A program made the position numbers and the translations under genes. This document shows positions 51,831 through 61,261 of a DNA stretch of 64,000 bases, piece by piece. Position 1 is the first letter of the stretch, and every line of letters begins with the position of its first letter. The notes beneath the pieces were generated by a model. It was not told the origin of the DNA, made no database searches, and saw only the letters and a list, made by a program, of their open reading frames with translations. This DNA comes from Citrobacter amalonaticus (GTDB taxonomy: Bacteria; Pseudomonadota; Gammaproteobacteria; Enterobacterales; Enterobacteriaceae): positions 2,666,001 to 2,730,000 of the forward strand of contig NZ_CP014015.2 of assembly GCF_001559075.2 (NCBI RefSeq). Direction: 5' to 3'.

Positions 51831-52769
51831 ATGAAGCTGATACGCGGCATACATAATCTCAGTCAGGCCCCACACGGGTGTGTGCTGACTATTGGTAATT
51901 TCGACGGCGTGCATCGTGGTCATCGTGCGCTGCTGCAAGGTTTGCAGGAAGAAGGGCGCAGGCGCGGCTTACCGGTGATGGTGATGATTTTTGAACCGCA
52001 GCCGCTCGAATTATTTGCGACAGACAAAGCCCCTGCGCGGTTGACTCGCCTGCGTGAAAAATTGCGTTATCTCGCGCAATGCGGCGTCGATTACGTGTTG
52101 TGTGTGCGATTTGATCGCCGTTTCGCCGCCCTGACGGCGCAGAGCTTTATCAGCGAACTGCTGGTGAATCGTCTTGGGGTGCAATTTCTCGCGGTGGGGG
52201 ATGATTTCCGCTTTGGCGCTGGTCGCGAGGGCGATTTCTTGTTATTACAGAAGGCGGGTGTGGAATATGGTTTCGATATTACCAGCACCCAAACCTTCTG
52301 CGAAGGCGGCGTGCGTATCAGCAGTACCGCCGTGCGTCAGGCGCTGGCACAGGACAACCTGGCTCTCGCCGAAAGCCTGCTGGGCCATCCGTTTACCATT
52401 TCTGGCCGTGTTGTACACGGTGATGAACTCGGGCGCACCATTGGTTTCCCGACGGCAAACTTACCGCTGCGTCGTCAGGTATCCCCGGTAAAAGGGGTCT
52501 ATGCGGTAGAAGTGATGGGGCTTGGCGAGAAGCCATTGCCCGGCGTGGCGAACATCGGGACCCGTCCGACGGTATCGGGCGTGCGCCAGCAACTGGAAGT
52601 GCATCTGCTGGATGTTGCAATGGACCTCTATGGTCGCCATATAGATGTAGTGCTGCGTAAAAAAATACGCAATGAACAGCGATTTGCTTCGCTGGATGAA
52701 CTCAAAGCGCAGATTGCGCGAGATGAATTAACTGCCCGTGATTTTTTTGGGCTATCAAAACCGGCTTAA
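51831..52769 (+). CDS. ribF: Bifunctional riboflavin kinase / FAD synthetase
   Basis: 312 residues. N-terminal nucleotidyltransferase domain with GNFDGVHRGH at 22-31 and the SST-like ISSTAVRQAL; C-terminal flavokinase with GRTIGFPTANL. Makes FMN then FAD. 34 bases before ileS, first gene of the ribF-ileS-lspA-fkpB-ispH group. Confidence 0.96.
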   Translation: MKLIRGIHNLSQAPHGCVLTIGNFDGVHRGHRALLQGLQEEGRRRGLPVMVMIFEPQPLELFATDKAPARLTRLREKLRYLAQCGVDYVLCVRFDRRFAALTAQSFISELLVNRLGVQFLAVGDDFRFGAGREGDFLLLQKAGVEYGFDITSTQTFCEGGVRISSTAVRQALAQDNLALAESLLGHPFTISGRVVHGDELGRTIGFPTANLPLRRQVSPVKGVYAVEVMGLGEKPLPGVANIGTRPTVSGVRQQLEVHLLDVAMDLYGRHIDVVLRKKIRNEQRFASLDELKAQIARDELTARDFFGLSKPA

Positions 52770-52803
52770 ATGCCTGGGTAATCAATACGGAACCGAGAAT
52801 CTG

Positions 52804-55620
52804 ATGAGTGACTATAAATCAACCCTGAATTTGCCGGAAACAGGGTTCCCGATGCGCGGCGATCTCGCTAAACGCGAACCGGGAATGCTGGCGCGTTGGA
52901 CTGATGATGACCTGTACGGCATCATTCGTGCGGCCAAAAAAGGCAAAAAAACCTTCATTCTGCATGATGGCCCTCCTTATGCGAATGGCAGCATTCATAT
53001 TGGTCACTCGGTTAACAAGATTCTGAAAGACATTATCGTGAAGTCCAAAGGACTCGCGGGATATGACTCGCCTTACGTTCCGGGTTGGGACTGTCACGGT
53101 CTGCCGATCGAGCTGAAAGTGGAGCAGGAATTCGGTAAGCCGGGCGAAAAATTCACCGCGGCGGAGTTCCGTGCGAAGTGCCGTGAGTACGCTGCAACTC
53201 AGGTTGACGGGCAGCGTAAAGACTTTATCCGTCTGGGCGTGCTCGGCGACTGGTCGCATCCGTATCTGACGATGGACTTCAAAACGGAAGCCAACATCAT
53301 CCGCGCGCTGGGCAAAATCATCGGTAATGGTCATCTGCATAAAGGCGCGAAGCCGGTGCACTGGTGCGTAGACTGCCGCTCTGCGCTGGCAGAAGCGGAA
53401 GTGGAATACTACGACAAAACTTCTCCGTCCATCGACGTGGCCTTCGTTGCTGCGGATCAGGACGCGGTGAAGACGAAATTTGGCGTGGCGAATGTCAACG
53501 GTCCAATCTCGTTGGTTATCTGGACCACCACACCGTGGACACTGCCGGCAAACCGCGCGATTTCCGTGGCGCCGGACTTTGACTATGCGCTGGTACAGAT
53601 CGACGCTCAGGCGGTGATCCTGGCGAAAGATCTGGTTGAAAGCGTGATGCAGCGCATTGGCGCGACAGACTATACCGTTCTCGCAACCGTAAAAGGGGCG
53701 GAGCTTGAGCTGCTGCGCTTTACCCATCCGTTTATGGGCTTCGATGTTCCGGCGATCCTCGGCGATCACGTGACGCTGGATGCCGGTACCGGCGCGGTAC
53801 ATACCGCTGGCGGTCACGGTCCTGACGACTATGTTATCAGCCAGAAATATGGGCTGGAAATCGCCAACCCGGTTGGGCCAGATGGCGCGTATCTGCCGGG
53901 CACTTACCCGAATCTGGATGGCGTGAACGTCTTTAAAGCCAACGATGTCATCGTTGACCTGCTCCGTGAAAAAGGCGCGCTGCTGCACGTTGAGAAAATG
54001 CAGCACAGCTATCCGTGTTGCTGGCGTCACAAATCGCCGATCATTTTCCGTGCGACCCCGCAGTGGTTCATCAGCATGGATCAGAAAGGTCTGCGCGAGC
54101 AGTCTCTGAAAGAGATCAAAGGCGTGCAGTGGATCCCGGACTGGGGTCAGGCGCGTATCGAATCGATGGTAGCGAACCGTCCTGACTGGTGTATCTCCCG
54201 TCAGCGTACCTGGGGTGTACCGATGTCTCTGTTTGTTCACAAGGACACTGAAGAGCTGCACCCGCGCGCCATCGAACTGATGGAAGAAGTGGCGAAACGC
54301 GTTGAAGTTGACGGTATTCAGGCCTGGTGGGATCTCGACCCGAAAGACATTCTGGGTGACGAAGCCGATCAGTACGTGAAAGTGCCGGATACCCTGGACG
54401 TCTGGTTTGACTCTGGTTCAACGCACTCCTCCGTCGTGGATGTACGCCCGGAATTCGCTGGTCATGCCGCGGATATGTACCTGGAAGGTTCCGACCAGCA
54501 TCGTGGCTGGTTCATGTCGTCTCTGATGATCTCCACCGCGATGAAAGGCAAAGCGCCGTATCGCCAGGTACTGACGCACGGCTTTACCGTCGATGGTCAG
54601 GGCCGCAAGATGTCCAAGTCCATCGGTAACACCGTTTCGCCGCAGGATGTAATGAACAAACTGGGCGCCGACATTCTGCGTCTGTGGGTGGCATCAACCG
54701 ACTACACCGGTGAAATGGCGGTGTCAGATGAGATCCTCAAACGTGCTGCCGACAGCTATCGTCGTATCCGTAACACCGCGCGCTTCCTGCTGGCGAACCT
54801 GAACGGGTTTGATCCGGTTAAAGACATGGTGAAACCGGAAGAGATGGTGGTACTGGACAGATGGGCGGTGGGCTGCGCGAAAGCGGCGCAAGAAGACATT
54901 CTGAAAGCGTATGAAGCCTACGATTTCCATGAAGTGGTACAGCGCCTGATGCGCTTCTGCTCCGTCGAAATGGGGTCGTTCTATCTCGACATCATCAAAG
55001 ACCGTCAGTACACCGCGAAAGCGGAAAGCCGGGCGCGTCGTAGCTGTCAGAGCGCGCTGTACCATATCGCGGAAGCGCTGGTACGCTGGATGGCGCCGAT
55101 CATGTCCTTCACCGCTGATGAAATCTGGGGCTACCTGCCAGGTGACCGTGAGAAGTACGTCTTCACCGGCGAGTGGTACGAAGGCCTGTTTGGTCTGGCG
55201 GACAGCGAAGCGATGAACGATAACTTCTGGGACGAGCTGCTTAAAGTGCGCGGCGAAGTGAACAAAGTGATCGAACAGGCGCGTGCGGATAAGAAAGTGG
55301 GCGGTTCTCTGGAAGCGGCAGTCACCCTGTACGCAGAACCTGAACTGGCTGCGAAGCTGACCGCACTGGGCGATGAATTGCGATTTGTCCTGTTGACCTC
55401 CGGGGCGAAAGTCGCTGACTATGCCGGGGCTTGTGCAGATGCACAGCAGAGCGAACTGCTCAAAGGGCTGAAAATCGCCCTGAGTAAAGCCGAAGGTGAT
55501 AAGTGCCCGCGTTGCTGGCATTACACGACGGATGTCGGCAAGGTAGCGGAACACGCAGAAATCTGCGGACGCTGTGTCAGCAACATCGCCGGTGATGGCG
55601 AAAAACGTAAGTTTGCCTGA
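52804..55620 (+). CDS. ileS: Isoleucyl-tRNA synthetase
   Basis: 938 residues from ATG 52804 (MSDYKSTLNL); ATG 52738 falls inside ribF. Class I synthetase with HIGH at 65-68, KMSKS in GRKMSKSIGN near 605, a long CP1 editing domain, and a C-terminal zinc site (CPRC and CGRC). Overlaps lspA by one base (TGATG). Confidence 0.98.
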   Translation: MSDYKSTLNLPETGFPMRGDLAKREPGMLARWTDDDLYGIIRAAKKGKKTFILHDGPPYANGSIHIGHSVNKILKDIIVKSKGLAGYDSPYVPGWDCHGLPIELKVEQEFGKPGEKFTAAEFRAKCREYAATQVDGQRKDFIRLGVLGDWSHPYLTMDFKTEANIIRALGKIIGNGHLHKGAKPVHWCVDCRSALAEAEVEYYDKTSPSIDVAFVAADQDAVKTKFGVANVNGPISLVIWTTTPWTLPANRAISVAPDFDYALVQIDAQAVILAKDLVESVMQRIGATDYTVLATVKGAELELLRFTHPFMGFDVPAILGDHVTLDAGTGAVHTAGGHGPDDYVISQKYGLEIANPVGPDGAYLPGTYPNLDGVNVFKANDVIVDLLREKGALLHVEKMQHSYPCCWRHKSPIIFRATPQWFISMDQKGLREQSLKEIKGVQWIPDWGQARIESMVANRPDWCISRQRTWGVPMSLFVHKDTEELHPRAIELMEEVAKRVEVDGIQAWWDLDPKDILGDEADQYVKVPDTLDVWFDSGSTHSSVVDVRPEFAGHAADMYLEGSDQHRGWFMSSLMISTAMKGKAPYRQVLTHGFTVDGQGRKMSKSIGNTVSPQDVMNKLGADILRLWVASTDYTGEMAVSDEILKRAADSYRRIRNTARFLLANLNGFDPVKDMVKPEEMVVLDRWAVGCAKAAQEDILKAYEAYDFHEVVQRLMRFCSVEMGSFYLDIIKDRQYTAKAESRARRSCQSALYHIAEALVRWMAPIMSFTADEIWGYLPGDREKYVFTGEWYEGLFGLADSEAMNDNFWDELLKVRGEVNKVIEQARADKKVGGSLEAAVTLYAEPELAAKLTALGDELRFVLLTSGAKVADYAGACADAQQSELLKGLKIALSKAEGDKCPRCWHYTTDVGKVAEHAEICGRCVSNIAGDGEKRKFA

Positions 55621-56108
55621 TGAGTAAGCCTCTTTGTTCAACAGGGCTACGCTGGCTGTGGCTGGTGGTAGTCGTGCTGATTATCGATTTGGGCAGCAAG
55701 TACCTGATCCTCCAGAATTTTGCTCTGGGGGATACGGTGCCGCTGTTCCCGTCGCTTAATCTGCATTATGCGCGTAACTATGGTGCGGCGTTTAGCTTCC
55801 TCGCCGATAGCGGCGGCTGGCAGCGCTGGTTCTTTGCCGGTATTGCGATCGGTATCTGTGTCATTCTGGCGGTGATGATGTATCGCTCCAGAGCGACGCA
55901 AAAGCTGAATAACATCGCGTATGCGCTAATCATTGGCGGCGCGCTGGGGAACCTGTTCGACCGCCTGTGGCATGGCTTCGTGGTCGATATGATCGATTTC
56001 TACGTCGGGGACTGGCATTTTGCTACGTTTAACCTCGCCGATAGTGCGATCTGTATCGGTGCCGCAATGATTGTCCTGGAAGGTTTTCTGCCGAAAAAGC
56101 AGGCGTAA
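55620..56108 (+). CDS. lspA: Lipoprotein signal peptidase II
   Basis: 162 residues, four membrane helices. The aspartyl-protease pair is D123 (VVDMIDF) and D141 (NLADSA). Cleaves diacylglyceryl-prolipoproteins in the inner membrane. Two residues shorter than K-12. Coupled to ileS through the TGATG overlap; a REP separates it from fkpB. Confidence 0.97.
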   Translation: MSKPLCSTGLRWLWLVVVVLIIDLGSKYLILQNFALGDTVPLFPSLNLHYARNYGAAFSFLADSGGWQRWFFAGIAIGICVILAVMMYRSRATQKLNNIAYALIIGGALGNLFDRLWHGFVVDMIDFYVGDWHFATFNLADSAICIGAAMIVLEGFLPKKQA

Positions 56109-56112
56109 CAAA

Positions 56113-56212
56113 ATGCCGGATGGCGCTGATCAGGTGTTGTAGGCCTGATAAGCTTAGCGCCATCAGGCAAACATGTGCCGGATGACGGCGTAAACGCCTT
56201 ATCCGGCCTACA
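56113..56212. repeat. REP/BIME between lspA and fkpB
   Basis: AATGCCGGATGGCGCTGATCA, GTAGGCCTGATAAGCTTAGC, GCCATCAGGC, GTGCCGGATGACGGCG and CTTATCCGGCCTAC units in alternation, placed inside the ileS-ispH gene group. Confidence 0.88.
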
Positions 56213-56259
56213 GTTTTATCGATCTGTTTGCCTTCTGGCACACTATGTGAGCAACCTGC

Positions 56260-56709
56260 ATGTCTAAATCAGTACAGAGTAACAGTGCGGTGCTGGTGCA
56301 CTTCACCTTAAAACTCGACGATGGCTCCACCGCAGAGTCAACCCGTAATAACGGCAAGCCCGCGCTTTTTCGCCTGGGGGATGGCTCTCTGTCTGAAGGA
56401 CTGGAGCAACATCTTCTCGGACTGAAAGACGGCGATAAAACCACTTTTTCCCTGGAGCCGGATGCCGCGTTTGGCATTACGACGCCTGACCTGATTCAGT
56501 ATTTCTCGCGCCGTGAATTTATGGACGCAGGCGAACCTGAAATCGGGGCTATTATGCTCTTTACCGCAATGGACGGCAGTGAGATGCCTGGTGTGATCCG
56601 TGAAATCAACGGTGACTCTATCACCGTTGATTTTAACCATCCACTGGCCGGGCATACCGTTCATTTTGATATTGAAGTGCTGGAAGTCGATCCGGCACTG
56701 GAGGCGTAA
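56260..56709 (+). CDS. fkpB: FKBP-type peptidyl-prolyl isomerase FkpB (SlpA)
   Basis: 149 residues. SlyD-like FKBP fold with the inserted flap domain (about 70-120); LKLDDGSTAESTR and GLKDGDKTTFSLEP are typical. Cytoplasmic prolyl isomerase/chaperone. One base separates its stop from the ispH start. Confidence 0.95.
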   Translation: MSKSVQSNSAVLVHFTLKLDDGSTAESTRNNGKPALFRLGDGSLSEGLEQHLLGLKDGDKTTFSLEPDAAFGITTPDLIQYFSRREFMDAGEPEIGAIMLFTAMDGSEMPGVIREINGDSITVDFNHPLAGHTVHFDIEVLEVDPALEA

Positions 56710-56710
56710 A

Positions 56711-57661
56711 ATGCAGATCCTGTTGGCCAACCCGCGCGGTTTTTGCGCCGGTGTAGACCGCGCTATCAGCATTGTTGAAAACGCGCTGGCCATCTACGGC
56801 GCGCCGATTTACGTTCGTCACGAAGTGGTACATAACCGCTACGTGGTCGACAGCCTGCGCGAACGCGGGGCGATTTTCATCGAGCAGATCAGCGAAGTGC
56901 CGGACGGCGCGATCCTGATCTTCTCCGCTCACGGCGTTTCTCAGGCGGTGCGCAACGAAGCGAAAGGCCGCGATCTTACCGTCTTTGATGCGACCTGTCC
57001 GTTGGTAACCAAAGTGCATATGGAAGTGGCGCGCGCCAGTCGTCGTGGAGAAGAGTCGATCCTGATTGGTCACGCCGGGCATCCGGAGGTCGAAGGCACA
57101 ATGGGGCAGTACAGCAACCCGGAAGGGGGCATGTACCTGGTTGAATCCCCGGAAGATGTTTTTTCGCTCAATGTGAAAAACGAAGGCAAGCTCTCCTTTA
57201 TGACCCAGACCACGCTCTCCGTGGACGATACCTCAGACGTGATTGACGCACTGCGTCAGCGCTTCCCGAAAATCGTCGGACCGCGTAAAGATGACATTTG
57301 CTACGCGACCACCAACCGTCAGGAAGCGGTGCGCGCGCTGGCGGAGCAGGCGGATGTCGTGCTGGTGGTGGGCTCAAAAAACTCATCGAACTCCAACCGT
57401 CTGGCTGAACTTGCACAGCGAATGGGGAAAGCGGCGTTTTTGATCGACGATGCGACCGATATCCAGGAAGCCTGGGTGAAAGAGGCAAAATGCGTGGGCG
57501 TCACTGCGGGCGCGTCAGCGCCGGATATTCTGGTGCAAAACGTCATCGCCCGCCTGCAGGAACTCGGCGGCGGCGATGCCATCCCGCTGGAGGGTCGTGA
57601 AGAGAACATCGTTTTCGAAGTGCCGAAAGAGCTGCGTGTGGATGTTCGTGAAGTAGAATGA
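56711..57661 (+). CDS. ispH: 4-hydroxy-3-methylbut-2-enyl diphosphate reductase IspH
   Basis: 316 residues from ATG 56711 (MQILLANPRGFCAG). The Fe-S cysteines lie at C12 (RGFCAGV), C96 (ATCPLVTKVH) and about C197 (DDICYATTNRQ). Last step of the MEP isoprenoid pathway. Translation probably coupled to fkpB. Confidence 0.98.
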   Translation: MQILLANPRGFCAGVDRAISIVENALAIYGAPIYVRHEVVHNRYVVDSLRERGAIFIEQISEVPDGAILIFSAHGVSQAVRNEAKGRDLTVFDATCPLVTKVHMEVARASRRGEESILIGHAGHPEVEGTMGQYSNPEGGMYLVESPEDVFSLNVKNEGKLSFMTQTTLSVDDTSDVIDALRQRFPKIVGPRKDDICYATTNRQEAVRALAEQADVVLVVGSKNSSNSNRLAELAQRMGKAAFLIDDATDIQEAWVKEAKCVGVTAGASAPDILVQNVIARLQELGGGDAIPLEGREENIVFEVPKELRVDVREVE

Positions 57662-57687
57662 TTTAGTTCACGCTAATCTATGCGAAG

Positions 57688-57716
57688 ATGCCGGGTCTGA
57701 TACCCGGCATTTTTTT
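57688..57716 (+). terminator. Rho-independent terminator after ispH
   Basis: ATGCCGGGT-CTGAT-ACCCGGCAT then TTTTTT; it ends 12 bases before rihC. Confidence 0.92.
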
Positions 57717-57727
57717 ATGGAGGAATC

Positions 57728-58642
57728 ATGCGTCTGCCCATTATTCTCGACACCGACCCGGGCATTGATGATGCTGCGGCAATTGCTGCTGCGCTGTTTG
57801 CCCCTCAGCTAGACCTGCAACTGATGACCACGGTTGCCGGAAACGTCTCCGTGGAGAAAACCACCCGCAACGCTCTACAACTGCTGCATTTCTGGAATGC
57901 CGACATTCCCCTCGCCCAGGGGGCCGCCACGCCACTGTTGCGTACGCTACGCGATGCCGCCTATGTTCACGGTGAATCCGGCATGGAAGGCTATGATTTT
58001 GTCGAGCATGACCGACAACCACTGGCGAAACCGGCGTTTATTGCCCTTCGTGACGCGCTGATGAGTGCTCCGGAGCCGATCACGCTGGTGGCGATTGGGC
58101 CGCTGACGAATATTGCGCTGTTGCTGATGCACTATCCGGAGTGCACCTTCAACATCCGCCGTCTGGTGATCATGGGCGGTTCTGCCGGGCGGGGGAATTT
58201 CACCCCTAACGCCGAATTCAATATCGCCGTCGATCCGGAAGCCGCTGCTCGCGTATTCCAGAGCGGCATTGAGATTGTGATGTGTGGGCTGGATGTCACA
58301 AACCAGGCGATGCTGACGCCGGATTATCTGGCCTCGCTGCCGACCCTCAATCGCACTGGAAAGATGTTACATGCCTTGTTCAGCCACTATCGCAGCGGGA
58401 CAATGCGCACCGGCGTGCGGATGCACGATCTCTGCGCGATTGCCTGGCTGGTGCGTCCGGATCTGTTTACTGTCAAGCCGTGTTTTGTCGCGGTTGAAAC
58501 CCAGGGGGACTATACCGCCGGGACGACCGTGGTGGATATTGAGGGGCGGATGAACAGACCAGCAAACGTGCAGGTCGCTCTGGATATCGATGTTGCGGGT
58601 TTCGAGCAGTGGGTGGCAGAAGTTCTGGCGCTGGCGCCGTAA
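57728..58642 (+). CDS. rihC: Non-specific ribonucleoside hydrolase RihC
   Basis: 304 residues. Calcium-binding aspartate cluster DTDPGIDDA at 8-16 near the N-terminus identifies the IU-nucleoside hydrolase family. Splits purine and pyrimidine ribonucleosides into base and ribose. It begins right behind the ispH terminator (AGGAATC as ribosome site), so expression may depend on readthrough or a promoter within ispH. Confidence 0.94.
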   Translation: MRLPIILDTDPGIDDAAAIAAALFAPQLDLQLMTTVAGNVSVEKTTRNALQLLHFWNADIPLAQGAATPLLRTLRDAAYVHGESGMEGYDFVEHDRQPLAKPAFIALRDALMSAPEPITLVAIGPLTNIALLLMHYPECTFNIRRLVIMGGSAGRGNFTPNAEFNIAVDPEAAARVFQSGIEIVMCGLDVTNQAMLTPDYLASLPTLNRTGKMLHALFSHYRSGTMRTGVRMHDLCAIAWLVRPDLFTVKPCFVAVETQGDYTAGTTVVDIEGRMNRPANVQVALDIDVAGFEQWVAEVLALAP

Positions 58643-58815
58643 ACCCAGACGCTTATAACGGTATGACGCGACTTATTCCAGAGCGTCATGCCTTTTACTG
58701 ATATCTCCCGCTGTTTATCATTAAATTCTAATTATCGACGTTTTTGGCTAGCGGCACGACGATGTGCTGGTTAATCTGAAAACGATTTACATCATTTTAA
58801 CGTAAGAGAATAACT

Positions 58816-59637
58816 ATGCATGATGCACAGGTCCGTGTCGCGATAGCGGGCGCGGGTGGCCGTATGGGCCGCCAGTTAATTCAGGCAGCGCTACAGATGG
58901 AAGGCGTTGCGCTTGGTGCGGCGCTTGAGCGCGAGGGATCGTCACTGTTGGGCAGCGACGCCGGAGAACTGGCGGGCGTCGGGAAGACCGGCGTTACCGT
59001 ACAAAGCAGCCTTGAGGCGGTAAAAGGGGATTTCGATGTGTTTATCGATTTTACCCGTCCGGAAGGCACGCTGAATCATCTGGCATTTTGTCGTCAGCAT
59101 GGCAAAGGGATGGTCATTGGCACCACCGGTTTTGACGATGCGGGAAAACAGGCGATTCGCGACGCCGCCCAGGAAATTGGCATTGTCTTCGCGGCGAACT
59201 TTAGCGTCGGCGTCAACGTGATGCTTAAGCTGCTGGAAAAGGCAGCGAAAGTGATGGGCGACTATACCGACATTGAAATCATTGAAGCACACCACCGCCA
59301 TAAGGTTGATGCGCCGTCAGGCACCGCGCTGGCGATGGGGGAGGCGATTGCCCATGCGCTGGATAAAGATCTGAAAGAATGCGCCGTCTACAGTCGTGAA
59401 GGCTACACCGGCGAACGCGTGCCGGGAACGATTGGCTTTGCCACCGTCCGCGCCGGGGACATTGTGGGGGAACATACCGCAATGTTTGCAGATATCGGCG
59501 AACGTGTCGAAATCACCCACAAAGCGTCCAGCCGTATGACTTTTGCCAATGGCGCGGTGAGATCAGCACTTTGGGTCAGTGCAAAGCAAAATGGTCTTTT
59601 TGATATGCGAGATGTCCTTGATCTCAACAATTTATAG
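58816..59637 (+). CDS. dapB: 4-hydroxy-tetrahydrodipicolinate reductase
   Basis: 273 residues. NAD(P) loop GAGGRMGR at 11-18 and the catalytic/substrate motif EAHHRHKVDAPSGTA. Lysine/diaminopimelate pathway. The 173-base gap after rihC carries its promoter; AAGAGAATAACT precedes ATG 58816. Confidence 0.98.
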   Translation: MHDAQVRVAIAGAGGRMGRQLIQAALQMEGVALGAALEREGSSLLGSDAGELAGVGKTGVTVQSSLEAVKGDFDVFIDFTRPEGTLNHLAFCRQHGKGMVIGTTGFDDAGKQAIRDAAQEIGIVFAANFSVGVNVMLKLLEKAAKVMGDYTDIEIIEAHHRHKVDAPSGTALAMGEAIAHALDKDLKECAVYSREGYTGERVPGTIGFATVRAGDIVGEHTAMFADIGERVEITHKASSRMTFANGAVRSALWVSAKQNGLFDMRDVLDLNNL

Positions 59638-59692
59638 TCAATTATTACCTTTCGTGATGTGGTTATTGTAATCTCAATGCATTGATTACATA

Positions 59693-59716
59693 GGGCAATA
59701 TTTTTATTGCCCTTTT
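59693..59716 (+). terminator. dapB terminator
   Basis: GGGCAATA-TTTT-TATTGCCC followed by TTTT. Confidence 0.85.
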
Positions 59717-59801
59717 ATTTTGCCTGTTATGTGGCGTTTTAGTTTTAAATGGAGTGAAAATTTATCTTTTCTCTCTGTTTTGCGTTATCTGAATGTAAAT
59801 T

Positions 59802-59817
59802 TTGACCATATGGTCCA
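59802..59817. promoter_or_regulatory. RutR site upstream of carAB
   Basis: TTGACCATATGGTCCA is a 16-base near-perfect palindrome matching the RutR operator TTGACCA-N2-TGGTCAA. RutR with uracil/thymine controls carAB P1 in E. coli. Confidence 0.88.
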
Positions 59818-59858
59818 CTTTTTCGAAGTCTGAGACTATTTTCTACGCATAATTGTTC

Positions 59859-59874
59859 ACGCAAGCGTTTTCCT
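59859..59874. promoter_or_regulatory. PurR box upstream of carAB
   Basis: ACGCAAGCGTTTTCCT agrees with the PurR consensus ACGCAAACGTTTTCGT at all but two or three positions, at the place of the K-12 carAB PurR site. Confidence 0.8.
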
Positions 59875-60044
59875 GCCAGGGTTAGATGATCTTTTTGCCT
59901 GTTAAATCCGCTGATTTCATCCTGAGTCGCAAAAGAATATAAAAAATACCGCCTTTAAGTTGACTTTTGCCTGTCTTATCTCCAGAATGCCGCCGTTTGC
60001 CAGAAATCCACGGGTAAGCAAATTTGCATTGATTCATGCTATGC

Positions 60045-60083
60045 GAATGCATTAATATGCAAATAAAGTGAGTGAATATTCTC
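60045..60083. promoter_or_regulatory. ARG boxes at carAB P2
   Basis: TGCATTAATATGCA (60048-60061) and GTGAATATTC (60072-60081) resemble the two ArgR half-operators of carAB. Bound ArgR-arginine would cover P2. Confidence 0.7.
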
Positions 60084-60094
60084 TGGAGGGTGTT

Positions 60095-61243
60095 TTGATT
60101 AAGTCAGCGCTATTGGTTCTGGAAGACGGAACCCAGTTTCACGGTCGGGCCATAGGGGCAACAGGTTCGGCGGTTGGGGAAGTCGTTTTCAATACTTCAA
60201 TGACCGGTTATCAAGAAATCCTCACTGATCCTTCCTATTCCCGCCAAATCGTTACTCTTACTTATCCCCATATCGGTAATGTCGGCACCAATGCCGCCGA
60301 TGAAGAATCCTCCCAGGTCCATGCGCAAGGCCTTGTCATTCGTGACCTGCCGCTGATTGCCAGCAACTTCCGCAATACCGAAGACCTCTCTTCTTACCTG
60401 AAACGCCATAACATTGTGGCGATTGCCGATATCGATACCCGTAAGTTGACGCGTCTGCTGCGCGAGAAAGGGGCGCAGAACGGTTGCATTATCGCGGGCG
60501 ATAACCCGGATGCGGCGCTGGCGCTGGAAAAAGCGAAAGCCTTCCCGGGCCTGAATGGCATGGATCTGGCGAAAGAAGTGACCACCACGGAATCTTACAG
60601 CTGGACTCAGGGGAGCTGGACGCTGGCGGACGACCTACCGGAAGCAAAGAAAGAGGACGAACTGCCGTTCCACGTTGTCGCCTACGACTTTGGCGCCAAG
60701 CGCAACATTCTGCGCATGCTGGTGGACAGAGGCTGCCGCCTGACGGTTGTCCCGGCAAAAACGTCGGCAGAAGACGTGCTGAAGATGAATCCGGACGGGA
60801 TCTTCCTGTCAAACGGTCCTGGTGACCCGGCGCCGTGCGATTACGCTATCGACGCAATTCAGAAATTCCTCGAGACCGATATTCCGGTGTTCGGCATCTG
60901 TTTAGGCCATCAACTGCTGGCGCTGGCGAGCGGGGCGAAAACCGTGAAGATGAAATTCGGTCACCACGGTGGTAACCATCCGGTCAAAGATATCGACAAC
61001 AATACCGTGATGATTACGGCCCAGAACCACGGCTTTGCGGTGGATGAAGCGTCCATGCCGGCAACTCTGCGTGTCACCCACAAGTCACTGTTCGATAGCA
61101 CCCTGCAAGGGATTCATCGCACCGACAAACCGGCATTCAGTTTCCAGGGCCACCCGGAAGCGAGCCCGGGACCTCACGATGCCGCGCCGTTGTTCGACCA
61201 CTTTATCGAGTTAATTGAGCTTTACCGTCAGTCCGCGAAATAA
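60095..61243 (+). CDS. carA: Carbamoyl-phosphate synthase small (glutaminase) subunit
   Basis: 382 residues from TTG 60095 (IKSALLVLED follows), the same unusual start as K-12; the in-frame GTG at 60068 overlaps the ArgR region and is rejected. Class I glutamine amidotransferase domain in the C-terminal half: catalytic Cys in FGICLGHQ, His/Glu in GHPEASPG. Supplies ammonia to CarB. 18 bases before carB. Confidence 0.97.
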   Translation: MIKSALLVLEDGTQFHGRAIGATGSAVGEVVFNTSMTGYQEILTDPSYSRQIVTLTYPHIGNVGTNAADEESSQVHAQGLVIRDLPLIASNFRNTEDLSSYLKRHNIVAIADIDTRKLTRLLREKGAQNGCIIAGDNPDAALALEKAKAFPGLNGMDLAKEVTTTESYSWTQGSWTLADDLPEAKKEDELPFHVVAYDFGAKRNILRMLVDRGCRLTVVPAKTSAEDVLKMNPDGIFLSNGPGDPAPCDYAIDAIQKFLETDIPVFGICLGHQLLALASGAKTVKMKFGHHGGNHPVKDIDNNTVMITAQNHGFAVDEASMPATLRVTHKSLFDSTLQGIHRTDKPAFSFQGHPEASPGPHDAAPLFDHFIELIELYRQSAK

Positions 61244-61261
61244 TCAGGAGTTAAGAGAGCC

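Larger units (their letters stand above)
59638..60094. promoter_or_regulatory. dapB-carA intergenic control region
   Basis: 457 bases. It starts with the dapB terminator (59693-59716), then carries RutR (59802-59817), PurR (59859-59874) and ArgR (60045-60083) sites in the order known for E. coli carAB, where tandem promoters P1 (pyrimidine/purine control, with PepA and IHF) and P2 (arginine control) lie. CTGGAGGGT (60083-60091) is the carA ribosome site. Confidence 0.8.

Noticed and set aside
52819..54261. 480-codon frame opposite ileS
   Set aside because: Shadow of ileS, no start signal and no domain.
60068..60094. Upstream GTG start for carA at 60068
   Set aside because: It lies within the ArgR operator and P2 region; TTG 60095 has GGAGGG at proper distance and gives the K-12 N-terminus.
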